From contig JALLAZ010000750.1 in NCBI GenBank assembly GCA_036939755.1, positions 1 through 12,506 on the forward strand: a stretch of 12,506 bases of DNA, written 5' to 3'. The notes beneath the pieces are model-generated. The model worked only from the letters and a program-made list of their open reading frames with translations. It had not been told where the DNA came from and searched no databases. This DNA comes from Stephanodiscus triporus (taxonomy: Eukaryota > Bacillariophyta > Thalassiosirophyceae > Thalassiosirales > Thalassiosiraceae). This document shows positions 1 through 7,482 of this stretch, piece after piece. The position numbers and the translations under genes were made by a program. Every line of letters starts with the position of its first letter. Position 1 is the first letter of the stretch.

Positions 1-2
1 TC

Positions 3-953
3 TTCGGTCTCTTGTGGGTTTTCATCTTTGGTCCCTGTGCCAAGAGCCGTATTGAAGCCAACAAGGCCAAGAAAGAGGCTGACGCCGCTGAAAAGAAGGC
101 TGATGTCGAGTCTGCACCTGAGCCTAAGGCTGATCATGTAGATGAAGATCACGAATTCAACTCTTTCCAACAGTTTCTTGGCGGAGAGCCGTTGGCAGGG
201 GTCGGGAAACCTACACATAAAGAAGTCGTCACTGCACAAGCGGTTGCAAAGCCTGTCGAGCCTGCTGCCACTGAGGTAAACGCGTCTTTGTTCCAGAAGT
301 TCAAGAGCAATACCATTGACCAAGATCTTCATGCCCAGTCGATGCACGAATCCGCCAGGGCACAAGAGATTTGGGATAAGGAGGAACAGTTCGATGAGGA
401 TGCCGAGTATCTCTTCAATTACATTCAAGTTTTCACTGCAAGCTTAAACTCCTTTGCTCACGGTGCCAACGACGTTGCCAACACCATTGCTCCCATGAGT
501 GCCGTCATCGGCATCTACCAGAGCGGCGAAGTTGGCTCCAAGACTAGCGTCCCACCGTGGATGTTGGCCTACGGAGGTCTTGCGATCGTCATGGGTCTCC
601 TCCTGTACGGATACAAAGTCATGAAGTCACTGGGATACAAGCTCACCATGCTTTCTCCTTCGCGTGGGGCGTCCGCCGAGTTGGGCGCATCCCTCACCGT
701 TGTTACTGCTTCCTTTTTGGGTATCCCGGTCTCCTCTACCCAGTGCATCGTTGGAGCTGTTACGGCTGTCGGCCTAGTCGGCGGTCGCCAGGCCGTAGAC
801 TGGATCTTCCTTTTGAAAATCTGTTGCAGTTGGGCGGCTTTGTTCTTCGTCGCGGTCATTTGGTCTGCTGGGTTCTTCTCCTTTTGCTATTATTCCCCTG
901 GTGCATTTTACCCGGATTACCTTGTCAACCCGGTTTTGGAGGAAGAAGAATAA
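3..953 (+). CDS. PiT-family sodium/phosphate symporter (PHO4 superfamily), 3' part
   Basis: The frame is open from base 3 and ends at TAA 951-953, giving 316 residues; the N-terminal half is outside the window. The family moves inorganic phosphate across membranes together with Na+ (or H+), and its proteins carry two copies of a PHO4 signature. The second copy is seen here: FAHGANDVANTIAP, with GANDVAN encoded at about 462-482. It is followed by the second conserved block GIPVSSTQCIVGA at about 718-760. The piece opens with a hydrophobic segment ending FIFGP. A hydrophilic Lys/Glu-rich stretch of roughly 120 residues follows, as expected for the large central loop of PiT proteins. Then come about four hydrophobic helices and a short acidic end (LEEEE). 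No intron is needed. Plasma-membrane location is an inference; plastid or vacuolar members also exist. Confidence 0.93.
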   Translation, partial: FGLLWVFIFGPCAKSRIEANKAKKEADAAEKKADVESAPEPKADHVDEDHEFNSFQQFLGGEPLAGVGKPTHKEVVTAQAVAKPVEPAATEVNASLFQKFKSNTIDQDLHAQSMHESARAQEIWDKEEQFDEDAEYLFNYIQVFTASLNSFAHGANDVANTIAPMSAVIGIYQSGEVGSKTSVPPWMLAYGGLAIVMGLLLYGYKVMKSLGYKLTMLSPSRGASAELGASLTVVTASFLGIPVSSTQCIVGAVTAVGLVGGRQAVDWIFLLKICCSWAALFFVAVIWSAGFFSFCYYSPGAFYPDYLVNPVLEEEE

Positions 954-1451
954 TTTACCATGCGTGCAGTGAATTTCTCGTTGTTTAGTATGCTTGTCGA
1001 TCACCGTACGCTGAGCGTGTACTTGGCAGACTTATTGTCTATCTTCATATGATTAAGTTGCTTAACGTTGTCTAGACCAATTTAACATCTTAAAAGTATG
1101 GGCCTAAAAGTATTAACGCTTGCTTCGTGGCATCCACTTAAGGTCATGAAGTTGTGGGGTGTGATACCCAGTTCAGCAGCTTCTGACAATATTGTATGTG
1201 TCTTGGTGCAGTTCAGCTTTGGCTATGACCATTATTCTATCTTTCATTCTGTCCACGTCGAGGAGCAGAAGCGATGACCCGTTGCGTTGCTGGGGGGGAT
1301 GAGAAGGGGGCTTGTTGAGAATAGGACGTCGCCTTAGTTGGGCAGCGGCTTGGCCCAGCTAGTCCTCTACTGTTTAATCCAAGCACAGGCACATTCCACG
1401 CCCCCTATCCCCCACCAGTTTATATATCAGTTTGAAAGAGTAGAAAAATGA
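954..1451. other. Non-coding spacer downstream of the phosphate transporter
   Basis: The first part is presumably the 3' UTR of the transporter. I see no open frame with coding character, no RNA gene and no repeat. A short TATA-like string (TTTATATATC) lies near 1420, upstream of the gag-like frame. It could be a chance match in AT-rich sequence. Confidence 0.5.
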
Positions 1452-1870
1452 AAATTTTTAGAACTGAGTAAACCACCTACTCCACTGCCTCAGCTTCCAC
1501 CCATGACCATGTTCTCCAACTCCGAAGACTCCAACGATTCCAAGAACAACATCACCCCGGAGGAATACTAATGGAAATGGCATTGTGATAACTGCAATAG
1601 AAATTTCAAAACATTCTAATAGGCAGAGGAATTCAAGCAAGTCCACCTTGGCCTCAGCACACCATCACTTACCTTTGCATCTGCTGAGAAAAAACCTGTA
1701 GATAAACTGGTACCTACACCTACAAAAAAATCATCCCCTCGGTGAAGAACGGAGAAATGCAGCAAAGTAAAAATGCAGCAAGTTTTATGTGGATGACACA
1801 ATAACAAATGACCACTTTGATGCTGCCATCATTGCTGGTGCACCAAACAATTCAGCAGCATTCACCCTTC
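1452..1870 (+). pseudogene. Decayed gag-like region of a retroelement
   Basis: The frame opens after TGA 1449-1451 and reads a Pro-rich, then Ser/Asn/Asp-rich stretch to TAA 1569-1571. Beyond the stop the same frame continues with WHCDNCNRNF, a CxxC pair, and about ten residues later a His within FKQVH. This spacing resembles a zinc finger or zinc knuckle. TAA and TAG in tandem (about 1617-1622) and a TGA near 1741 interrupt it. Around 1785-1860 a different frame reads VDDTITNDHFDAA before a stop. Position just upstream of pol remnants on the same strand suggests gag, but there is no diagnostic capsid homology that I can see. It could instead be a decayed host zinc-finger fragment. Confidence 0.45.
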
Positions 1871-1977
1871 CCGGGTGATCGTGGGGGTACTGTTTGCCCC
1901 ACCCCTGACCCTGACATGCGCATCTGGTTCTAGCTGATTGAGTCACCAAGAGTCACCCCAAAGATGGCAGGGATAGT

Positions 1978-2273
1978 TGTATTAGTCTAGTCGGTAATAA
2001 GAATTACTAACAAAGGTATTGACCCAGGTTCAAACCCCAGTAGTTCAAACCCCAGGCAATGTAAATCACGTCACTACTGACGCTTCCCATATAGCGTTGT
2101 GCGGCTACTAGGTAGAAGCGCTTGGAATGACGCCGACACAAGATGATCAATGCACACCAGTGTGGGGAGTATCCAGCAAGAATCTGGGAAAATAATACTT
2201 TTGTTAGTAATTCTTATTACCGACTAGACTAATCCATGTGTATTAGTCTAGTCGGTAACAAGAATTACTAACA
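1978..2273. repeat. Fold-back (MITE/SINE-like) repeat with three copies of a ~35-bp arm
   Basis: A 34-bp arm at 1981-2014 is matched perfectly, in inverted orientation, at 2200-2233. A third copy at 2239-2273 is a direct repeat of 1978-2012 with a single difference (T at 1998, C at 2259). The second and third copies face each other across about 8 bases (2234-2241), so 2202-2273 can form a hairpin with a stem of about 32 bp. The 253 bp between the outer arms have no coding capacity. The layout resembles a fold-back element or MITE inserted between the gag-like and pol parts of the retroelement. No clear target-site duplication was found. Confidence 0.8.
1983..2037 (+). promoter_or_regulatory. 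tRNA-like Pol III A-box and B-box pair inside the fold-back repeat
   Basis: TAGTCTAGTCGG at 1983-1994 fits the A-box consensus TRGYNNARNNGG. GGTTCAAACCC at 2027-2037 fits the B-box consensus GGTTCGANTCC. They start 44 bases apart, the spacing found in a tRNA gene. The T-arm-like 13-mer GTTCAAACCCCAG is repeated at 2028-2040 and 2043-2055. A full cloverleaf does not hold: the T-stem has several mismatches and position 33 of the would-be anticodon loop is C. A tRNA-derived SINE head is therefore more likely than a working tRNA. Confidence 0.4.
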
Positions 2274-2302
2274 GCACCACACCTACCATAGGCAAGAAAG
2301 AA

Positions 2303-4722
2303 TTGCATTCTACCCAGTCGACAAATGAATCAACAAAGAAGACGCCCATGGTTTGCATCAATGAAGAACCTGAAGTAAAAATCATTGACAAGAATCATTA
2401 TTCAGACCTCAATTATTCTTCAGATGACGCCTCCGCCATGATGGTTCATGCTCCAAGCAGCAATCAGGTAAACGGAATCACTGTCATCAAAGCGCCTACC
2501 AAAGATGGCTCTCCTTTCAGAACGACCATCCTAATTGATAACGGATGCACAGGATATGCTATCATGTCCCACAACATTGCAGAGACTCTTGGCTAAAAAT
2601 TCGAACTGATCTCTGGTCAATCATACATTGCAGTTACAGCAACAGTGAATATGAACACCAAGTTTCAAATAACGTTTCATGGTATCCGCCTTCCACATTT
2701 GAGTCATCACAGGACGTTCAGTGCAACATTCAAAATAGCTCCCAAAGAATCAGGTGACTTCGGCTTTGGAGTTATTATGGGCATTGACATGATGGACGAT
2801 CTAGGTATCGACACATCTCGAACAACAATAATGATTACGTGGGGCAACAACATCAAAGCTCTGATGGTCTCAAAGAGTCATTGGACAGAGGCTTGCATAC
2901 AAGCATTATGTGGAGTATATCCAAGACAGCCATCTCAAAGATCCACACCATCTCAAAAATCCATGGATGACAACGTCACACTTCAGCCCAGCACACTTGT
3001 AAAAGAGTCCTCATTATTTTTGGCAGCAAACGAACCAGCACAGCCAGTCCCAAGCTTCATGAAAGCAGTTTACGTGAAACCCAATCTCCTCAAAGTAGTG
3101 AAATGTGACGGAGTTGATCTTATGACCGACCAACAAGCAATGCTTTTCCGCTTGCTCTCCGACCACAACACAAATTTCCAAGGTGGCAAAGGATACTACA
3201 CTGGCACTCCAATCAAACTTTGCCTACAGCCCAATGCAGTCCTGCAAAGAGCCAAACCATATGCAATTCCGATCAGGGACCGAGAAGTCATGGAAGACGA
3301 GTTTTCTAGGCAATGTGACATTGGAGCTCTTTGTTGTCTCAGCCCAGAAGAGTACGAAGAACGCAAATTGGTGAGCCCATCTTTTGGAATTCCGAAGAAG
3401 AATGGCACTATCCAACTTATCATCAACTTTTGGAACGTCAACAAGTGGCTCATTTGACGGGAATTCCCACTTTCAACAAAGGAAGAAATTCTCACATCTA
3501 TCAAAGGATTCACATATGCTTCAAGTCTCGATCTGAATATGGGTTACCCCTCTATTCCTTTGGACAAAGAAGCACAAAGCATTCTCACAATCATCACGGC
3601 TTGACCCTACCAATGGGAGTCATGCCAGCTTTGGATATCTTCCAAGCTCAAATGGTCGATCTTTTCACAAGCATGGGAAAGGATAGGCTGTAACCCTACA
3701 TTGACGACATCCTTCATTTCACATGCGACATGTTCGAAGAACATATTAAGATTCTTGGCCAGATTCTAAAGCTACTCACATCAATGGGAATGCAAGTAAG
3801 CATGGAGAAGAGTCACTTCTGTCAGGCGTCATTGGAATATTTGGGTTTCGAACTCAATTGGATGGGATACAAACCACTACCTTCACGAGTAAATGCAATC
3901 TTGCAAATTCAATCGCCCAAGAACGTTAAGCAAGTCCGCGGATTCCTCAGCACGATCAACTTCATCAAGAATCATATCGTTGGACGAGCAAAAATTTGCG
4001 AGCCAATCACTCAGCTCACTTGAAAGGATGTCAAATTTGTCTGGGGGGAGGAGGAACAGGAGGCTGTGATGCAGAACCTCAAAACAAAAATTGCGGAAGC
4101 AATCATGCTAGAATACCCAAATCTGAATTGTCCTTTCGACATATACCCTGACACAAGCAGCACATATGCCATTGGTGCAATGCTAATGCAGGATGGGAAA
4201 GTTGTCAGCACTTTTTCTTGAAGGCTAAACAAAGCGCAATTGAAGTATACAGTCACTGGACAAGAACTTCTTGCATGCATCGAAGCCTGCAAGCACTTTG
4301 ACCAAATCATTTGAGGATGCAAGATCAATATTTATACTGATCATCAAATCTAACACACGAGCAAACGCAACACGCTAATTTATGCGATCAACAAGGAAGA
4401 ATCTTTCTTGATGCCGAATACCAACCTAAGTTTATTTACATCAAAGGCACAGACAACATGGGTGCGGATGGCCTTAGTCGACTTCCGATGATGGACAACA
4501 ATACCACAGGCAAGCATACATAGTCTGATGTCACTCAACAACTTGGATCGTTCGAATGATGATTTTCCTAATGACATGTGGCATATCACGAGAGAGCAAC
4601 AGAAAGATGTGAAGATACAGCGACTCGTCAGAGGACGGAAGCATGAGAAAGTCATCGGGTTCAACGTCTTTGATGGAGTCCACGTCATCACTTTCCATGG
4701 GAAAGTTTGGGTACGAGTTTAG
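2303..4722 (+). pseudogene. Decayed Ty3/gypsy-type pol: protease, reverse transcriptase, RNase H remnants
   Basis: Domain order protease, RT, RNase H is that of retroelement pol. A protease-like site LIDNGCTG has its Asp at 2537-2539 (DNG where D[ST]G is usual). RT shows SFGIPKKNGT near 3380-3415, motif A SLDLNMGY at 3524-3547, LPMGV at 3607-3621 and YIDDIL at 3697-3714. RNase H-like pieces are YPDTSSTYAIGAML near 4145-4185 (Asp 4150), GQELLACIEA at 4258-4287, YTDH at 4333-4344, and GTDNMGADGLSRLP near 4446-4487. In-frame stops fall at 2594, 3455, 3691, 4021, 4219 and 4312. Frame changes lie near 3600, 4347 and 4525. The last piece (4528-4722) resembles the linker before the integrase zinc domain. 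Homology then ends, and no integrase core or LTR is seen. The element cannot be autonomous. Confidence 0.9.
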
Positions 4723-4729
4723 TCTGCCT

Positions 4730-4777
4730 CCTGGGTTGTACGTAGAGACTTGTACCAGTTTCTACGTACAACCCAGG
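4730..4777. repeat. Perfect 17-bp inverted repeat (hairpin, 14-base loop)
   Basis: CCTGGGTTGTACGTAGA at 4730-4746 is the exact reverse complement of 4761-4777. The loop is 4747-4760. It begins a few bases after the last readable pol codon (TAG 4720-4722), so it may mark the end of the retroelement or a second small insertion. No U-run follows, and a bacterial-type terminator is not expected here. Confidence 0.8.
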
Positions 4778-5078
4778 ACCTAGATGGCTGACCGGTTGGG
4801 TAGGAAATTGGACCCCCGCCCGATCGCACCATTGTTCGACCGCTTCCCGTCGATGAATGCTCCCGCCCCCGCGCCATAAGCCTCGACACACTGTCGGCAA
4901 CGAGCGCACATCTTGGTTTGGCGCGGTTCGCCCTATGTGGCGAGCACTGGTGCCATTTTTGCACAAGACGAAATTGAAACATTTGGGAAACTGACGTTCC
5001 GTCGCGATGGATGCATGCATAGATCGATGAAAACGCGTAGGAATGATAAAAAATGTGATTTGAGACTACTATGTGACG
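4778..5078. other. Unassigned stretch between hairpin and GC-rich minus-strand frames
   Basis: Several short overlapping frames exist on both strands (for example 4688-5020 minus), but none has a recognisable domain or biased codon use. The right part presumably lies downstream of the minus-strand frame that ends at 5079. Confidence 0.4.
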
Positions 5079-5567
5079 TTATCTATACGGGGGTAGGGGT
5101 GGGCGGCGGGGATTCGTCGTCCGTTTATTCCCATCATTCTTCGCGCGGCCGCCGTCGTCGTCCGCCTTGCCCCCCCCGAGCGCGCCCGCGCCGCCGTCGT
5201 CGTCGTCGTCCTCCTCGTCGTGCGCGAGGAAGTCCGACGCCACCCTCCTTGGCCCTCGAGGCGCGAGGGATGCGGCGATCGTGCCGCCTCGTCCGAACGA
5301 CGACGAGGCGGCTTCATCGTCGACCGCCGCCGCTACCATCCCGTCCCCCCCCGCAAATTCACCTCGAATCCCCTCCTCTTCCCCCCCCCTTCCCCGGGGG
5401 GACCGAACGTTATTATCGCCGCCGCCGAAGATCCCGCCCGTCCCGTCGAACTCGTCGTCGTCGTATCCGGCATACCCCCCGGCCCTGCCGCTTCCCAACT
5501 CGATCGTACGCTTCTTCCTAAGATTATCGTTCGTCCTCGCAGCGTCGTCCATGTCCACGTTGATCAA
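5079..5567 (-). CDS. Gly/Asp-rich low-complexity frame, probably the 3' part of the SdrD_B-like gene
   Basis: This is a 162-codon open frame ending at TAA 5079-5081. It contains YDDDEFDGTGGIFGGG, a stretch EEDDDDDGG near its C-terminus, and many Gly, Asp and Ser. The frame is also open upstream of 5567 through a purine-rich tract, where it overlaps the next frame (5564-5962). It has no recognisable domain and the first codon (TTG) is not a credible start. I infer that it belongs to the same gene as 5564-5962, joined by an intron or separated by an indel in the G-runs at 5568-5640. It may also be non-coding GC-rich sequence that stays open by composition. Confidence 0.35.
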   Translation of the reverse strand: MINVDMDDAARTNDNLRKKRTIELGSGRAGGYAGYDDDEFDGTGGIFGGGDNNVRSPRGRGGEEEGIRGEFAGGDGMVAAAVDDEAASSSFGRGGTIAASLAPRGPRRVASDFLAHDEEDDDDDGGAGALGGGKADDDGGRAKNDGNKRTTNPRRPPLPPYR

Positions 5568-5962
5568 TAATTCCTCCTCCTCCTCCTCCCCCTTCTTCCC
5601 CCTCCCCCTCCCCCCTCGTCGTCGAAGTCGACGTCGTGTTTATCATCTTCGTAGGAGGAGGAGGCGGGGAGGATGGGATGAGACGACGATACTCCCCCCC
5701 CTCCTCCTCCACCCCCAACGCCGACGACGACATCATCGTCGTCGTCGACGGGGTAGGACGTCTCCGTCGTTCGAAGGAGGGGGAAGGCGACGCTCGGATC
5801 GCACGAGAACAGCCAAACGCTAACGTCTCCCTCGCTTCGCATCTCGAGCGGGTCGTCCGGATTTCGCACGCCGTCGGAGTCGCGATCGAGGAAGGCCACG
5901 CCGGATATCGTGGTGGTCGTCGCGGTCGCAGTCGCGGATGCCGTCGTCGAGTCGCCAAAACA
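5564..5962 (-). CDS. Frame with an SdrD_B-like (SD-repeat protein B domain) segment
   Basis: The frame is open from just after TGA 5963-5965 to TGA 5564-5566. A Thr/Ala-rich lead (ATATATTTT) is followed by ISGVAFLDRDSDGV, then RNPDDP and VSVWLFSCD. This order of hydrophobic strand, DxDxDG turn, acidic DP segment and VxVxLxxCD strand is the pattern of SdrD_B domains, Ca-binding Ig-like modules of surface proteins. After about 50 residues it runs into Asp, Gly and Ser tracts. There is no ATG, so this is an internal exon or a frame-broken piece. A differently framed reading (5524-6174) lies just upstream and contains SSNVWYSLVYGSNNID. A 1-nt shift near 5965 would join them, but I cannot tell which frame is real there. 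Extracellular or wall location would be inference from the family. Confidence 0.45.
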   Translation of the reverse strand, partial: CFGDSTTASATATATTTTISGVAFLDRDSDGVRNPDDPLEMRSEGDVSVWLFSCDPSVAFPLLRTTETSYPVDDDDDVVVGVGGGGGGGGVSSSHPILPASSSYEDDKHDVDFDDEGGGGGGRRGRRRRRNY

Positions 5963-5965
5963 TCA

Positions 5966-6356
5966 CTTCGAGGATCTTGTATGTTTTCTTTTCCGTCGCG
6001 CTCAGATACATTAAACCAGTCATCAATATTATTTGATCCATAGACGAGAGAATACCAAACGTTAGAACTCTTGTCCTTGGCGTGATAGAGTTGATTTTTG
6101 CTCGAGTTTGTAGAAATCGTACGAGAATAGGTTGGAATCGAATCTCCAAGTGCTTTACTCTGCATCGACCACATCTCGGAAGAATAAGAGCTCGACCAAG
6201 CTCGTTAGCCGTCATATTCCTTCTGCGCCGACACGCATCCTCAATAGGCACCAAAGACGAAGAAGGGACTCTGCCGCGTATTATTTGGAGAGAGTTGGAG
6301 TTGGGTGGGTGGGAGGAGGTGGGAGGCACGCCCCCCCCCCTCGGACCGACCGATCG
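5966..6356. other. Region upstream of the SdrD_B-like frame, coding status unclear
   Basis: The composition drops from GC-rich to mixed. Two minus-strand frames remain open here, one within 5524-6174 and one within 5820-6431, and they cannot both be real. Neither has a recognised domain. A 10-base C-run sits at about 6331-6340, just before the minisatellite. Confidence 0.35.
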
Positions 6357-6477
6357 GGCCACAAATGGCCACAATTGGCCACAGTTGGCCACAAATGGCC
6401 ACAAATGGCCACATTGGCCACAAATGGCCACAAATGGCCACAGTTGGCCACAAAAAGATTTCAGGCCATTTGTGGCC
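6357..6477. repeat. 10-bp-period minisatellite with an inverted copy
   Basis: Ten tandem units run from 6357 to 6455 with consensus GGCCACAAAT. Variants are GGCCACAATT, GGCCACAGTT (twice), one 9-base unit GGCCACATT at 6407-6415 and a last unit GGCCACAAAA. An inverted copy, GGCCATTTGTGGCC, lies at 6464-6477 after an 8-base spacer. Because 10 is not a multiple of 3, three units encode a 10-residue period rich in Trp-Pro and Gly-His. All frames stay open, so the open frames here need not be genes. Confidence 0.9.
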
Positions 6478-6571
6478 TGTTTGACTCACGGCGGAATCAG
6501 TACAATTGCCGGGACTTTTCATGTTTCGCGTAAATTTGGCCTTCGCAATCGTGCGCGCGCTGGGATTTTCG

Positions 6572-6585
6572 TTTTTTTTTTTTTT
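6572..6585 (-). repeat. A14 tract (T14 on the + strand) directly after a stop codon
   Basis: On the minus strand the TGA at 6589-6587 is followed by one G and then 14 A. It could be a reverse-transcribed poly(A) tail, or on the + strand a plain T-tract (the sequence also reads as a pyrimidine tract ending CAG at 6588-6590). Confidence 0.6.
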
Positions 6586-6586
6586 C

Positions 6587-7078
6587 TCAGATATATTCTG
6601 GTTTCTTCCTGTACTTGCGCTTCTTTGTCGTTGGTGAGCAATCGTCATCTTCATCCTTGATGTTGCTCTTGCTCTCTTCATCGCTGTTGTCGTCGTTGTC
6701 CTCGTTACTATCATCGTCATCAATGTCATCCACAGTCTCATCATCGTTCTCAACCATATAATCCCATATGAGTGCCGAAATATCAATTCGAAATGATTGG
6801 CATTTCATTCCAAGTCCGTTCAACCGTGGGGGGACTGTAAGTAATCGTCCGTCCCTGCCCCTCTGGTCCCCAATTTTGTCAGCTGATTGTCCAGTTTTAT
6901 TCCCAATCCTAATGGCGTAAAACTTTGGTCAATTTGTTCGAGATGGCGTAGTTCCATTGATGTAGGCAACGATGTCCATCTGCTTCATTGCAAGGTCAAT
7001 TATTAAACAGTCGTTGGTTACAAACCGATGACCGGTATGAATTTGGACCAAGCATCGGGCTTCATTTTGAAGCCATAT
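6587..7078 (-). pseudogene. Unidentified reading frame with one internal stop and acidic, basic-ended C-terminus
   Basis: On the minus strand the frame is open from 7078 (just after TAG 7081-7079) to TGA 6589-6587, broken once by TGA at 6931-6929. The upstream piece includes RFVTNDCLIIDLAMKQMDIV and INGTTPSRTN. The piece after the stop includes KFYAIRIGNKTG and SFRIDISALIWDYM. It ends in a run of Asp/Glu/Asn/Ser, followed by TKKRKYRKKP, which looks like a nuclear localisation signal. I do not recognise a family. TTACTTACAG (about 6845-6836 reading backward) would serve as a splice acceptor, so a real terminal exon is possible. The poly(A) tract after the stop instead suggests a retrocopy. No ATG start is evident for the whole. 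Confidence 0.35.
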
Positions 7079-7482
7079 CTATGTTACAATTCTGGGATTA
7101 CATAGGTACTTAAGGTAATCCAATCTACTCGGTCCCANGGTATGAGGGAATCTGTACATTTATTACCAAATAATTTTAGACACCATCCCAAAATTTTTTC
7201 ATTATGTACCAGAAAAATCAGAGTGCCATCCGACTAAAGAGATGGTACAAATTCGTCGGTGGTGCATATTATAATATAGTCAACCCCCTCAGAGTAAAGT
7301 GTATCGTATCTATCGTACCTAGTAGATAACGGTAAAAAAAAAATGTACTCTACTTCTTGCGGTCCACGTGGAGAGAGGACTCTCGTTGTTTTGGGTTGAA
7401 GACAACAAAATCCAGACAAATATAGAGTATACATTATTATCTACTTTCATCAAAACTCACCACGCCCACTACGATAACCATC
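7079..7482. other. AT-rich upstream region of the HopJ-family gene, with one ambiguous base
   Basis: No coding signal was found. TATA-like strings occur at 7267-7278 (TATTATAATATA) and around 7420-7433, about 205 and 55 bases before the ATG. Either could belong to the core promoter or a long 5' UTR. Base 7138 is N, so the underlying assembly is uncertain there. Confidence 0.4.

Noticed and set aside
1976..2055. Functional tRNA gene
   Set aside because: A- and B-boxes and a D-arm can be drawn, but the T-stem does not pair, the base before the anticodon is C rather than T, and the T-arm is duplicated.
2303..4722. Alternative genetic code with stops read as amino acids
   Set aside because: The three intact genes end at normal TAA or TGA and contain none internally. 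The retroelement also has frame changes, so decay is the simpler reading.
4688..5020. Minus-strand frame of 110 codons
   Set aside because: It crosses the 4730-4777 hairpin and the retroelement end, and shows no domain or composition of a real gene.
5524..6431. Two overlapping minus-strand frames upstream of the SdrD_B-like frame as separate genes
   Set aside because: They overlap each other in different frames, extend into the minisatellite or G-rich tracts, and lack recognised domains; at most one is partly coding.
6357..6477. CRISPR array
   Set aside because: Units are 10 bp in direct tandem with no unique spacers, and the genome is eukaryotic.
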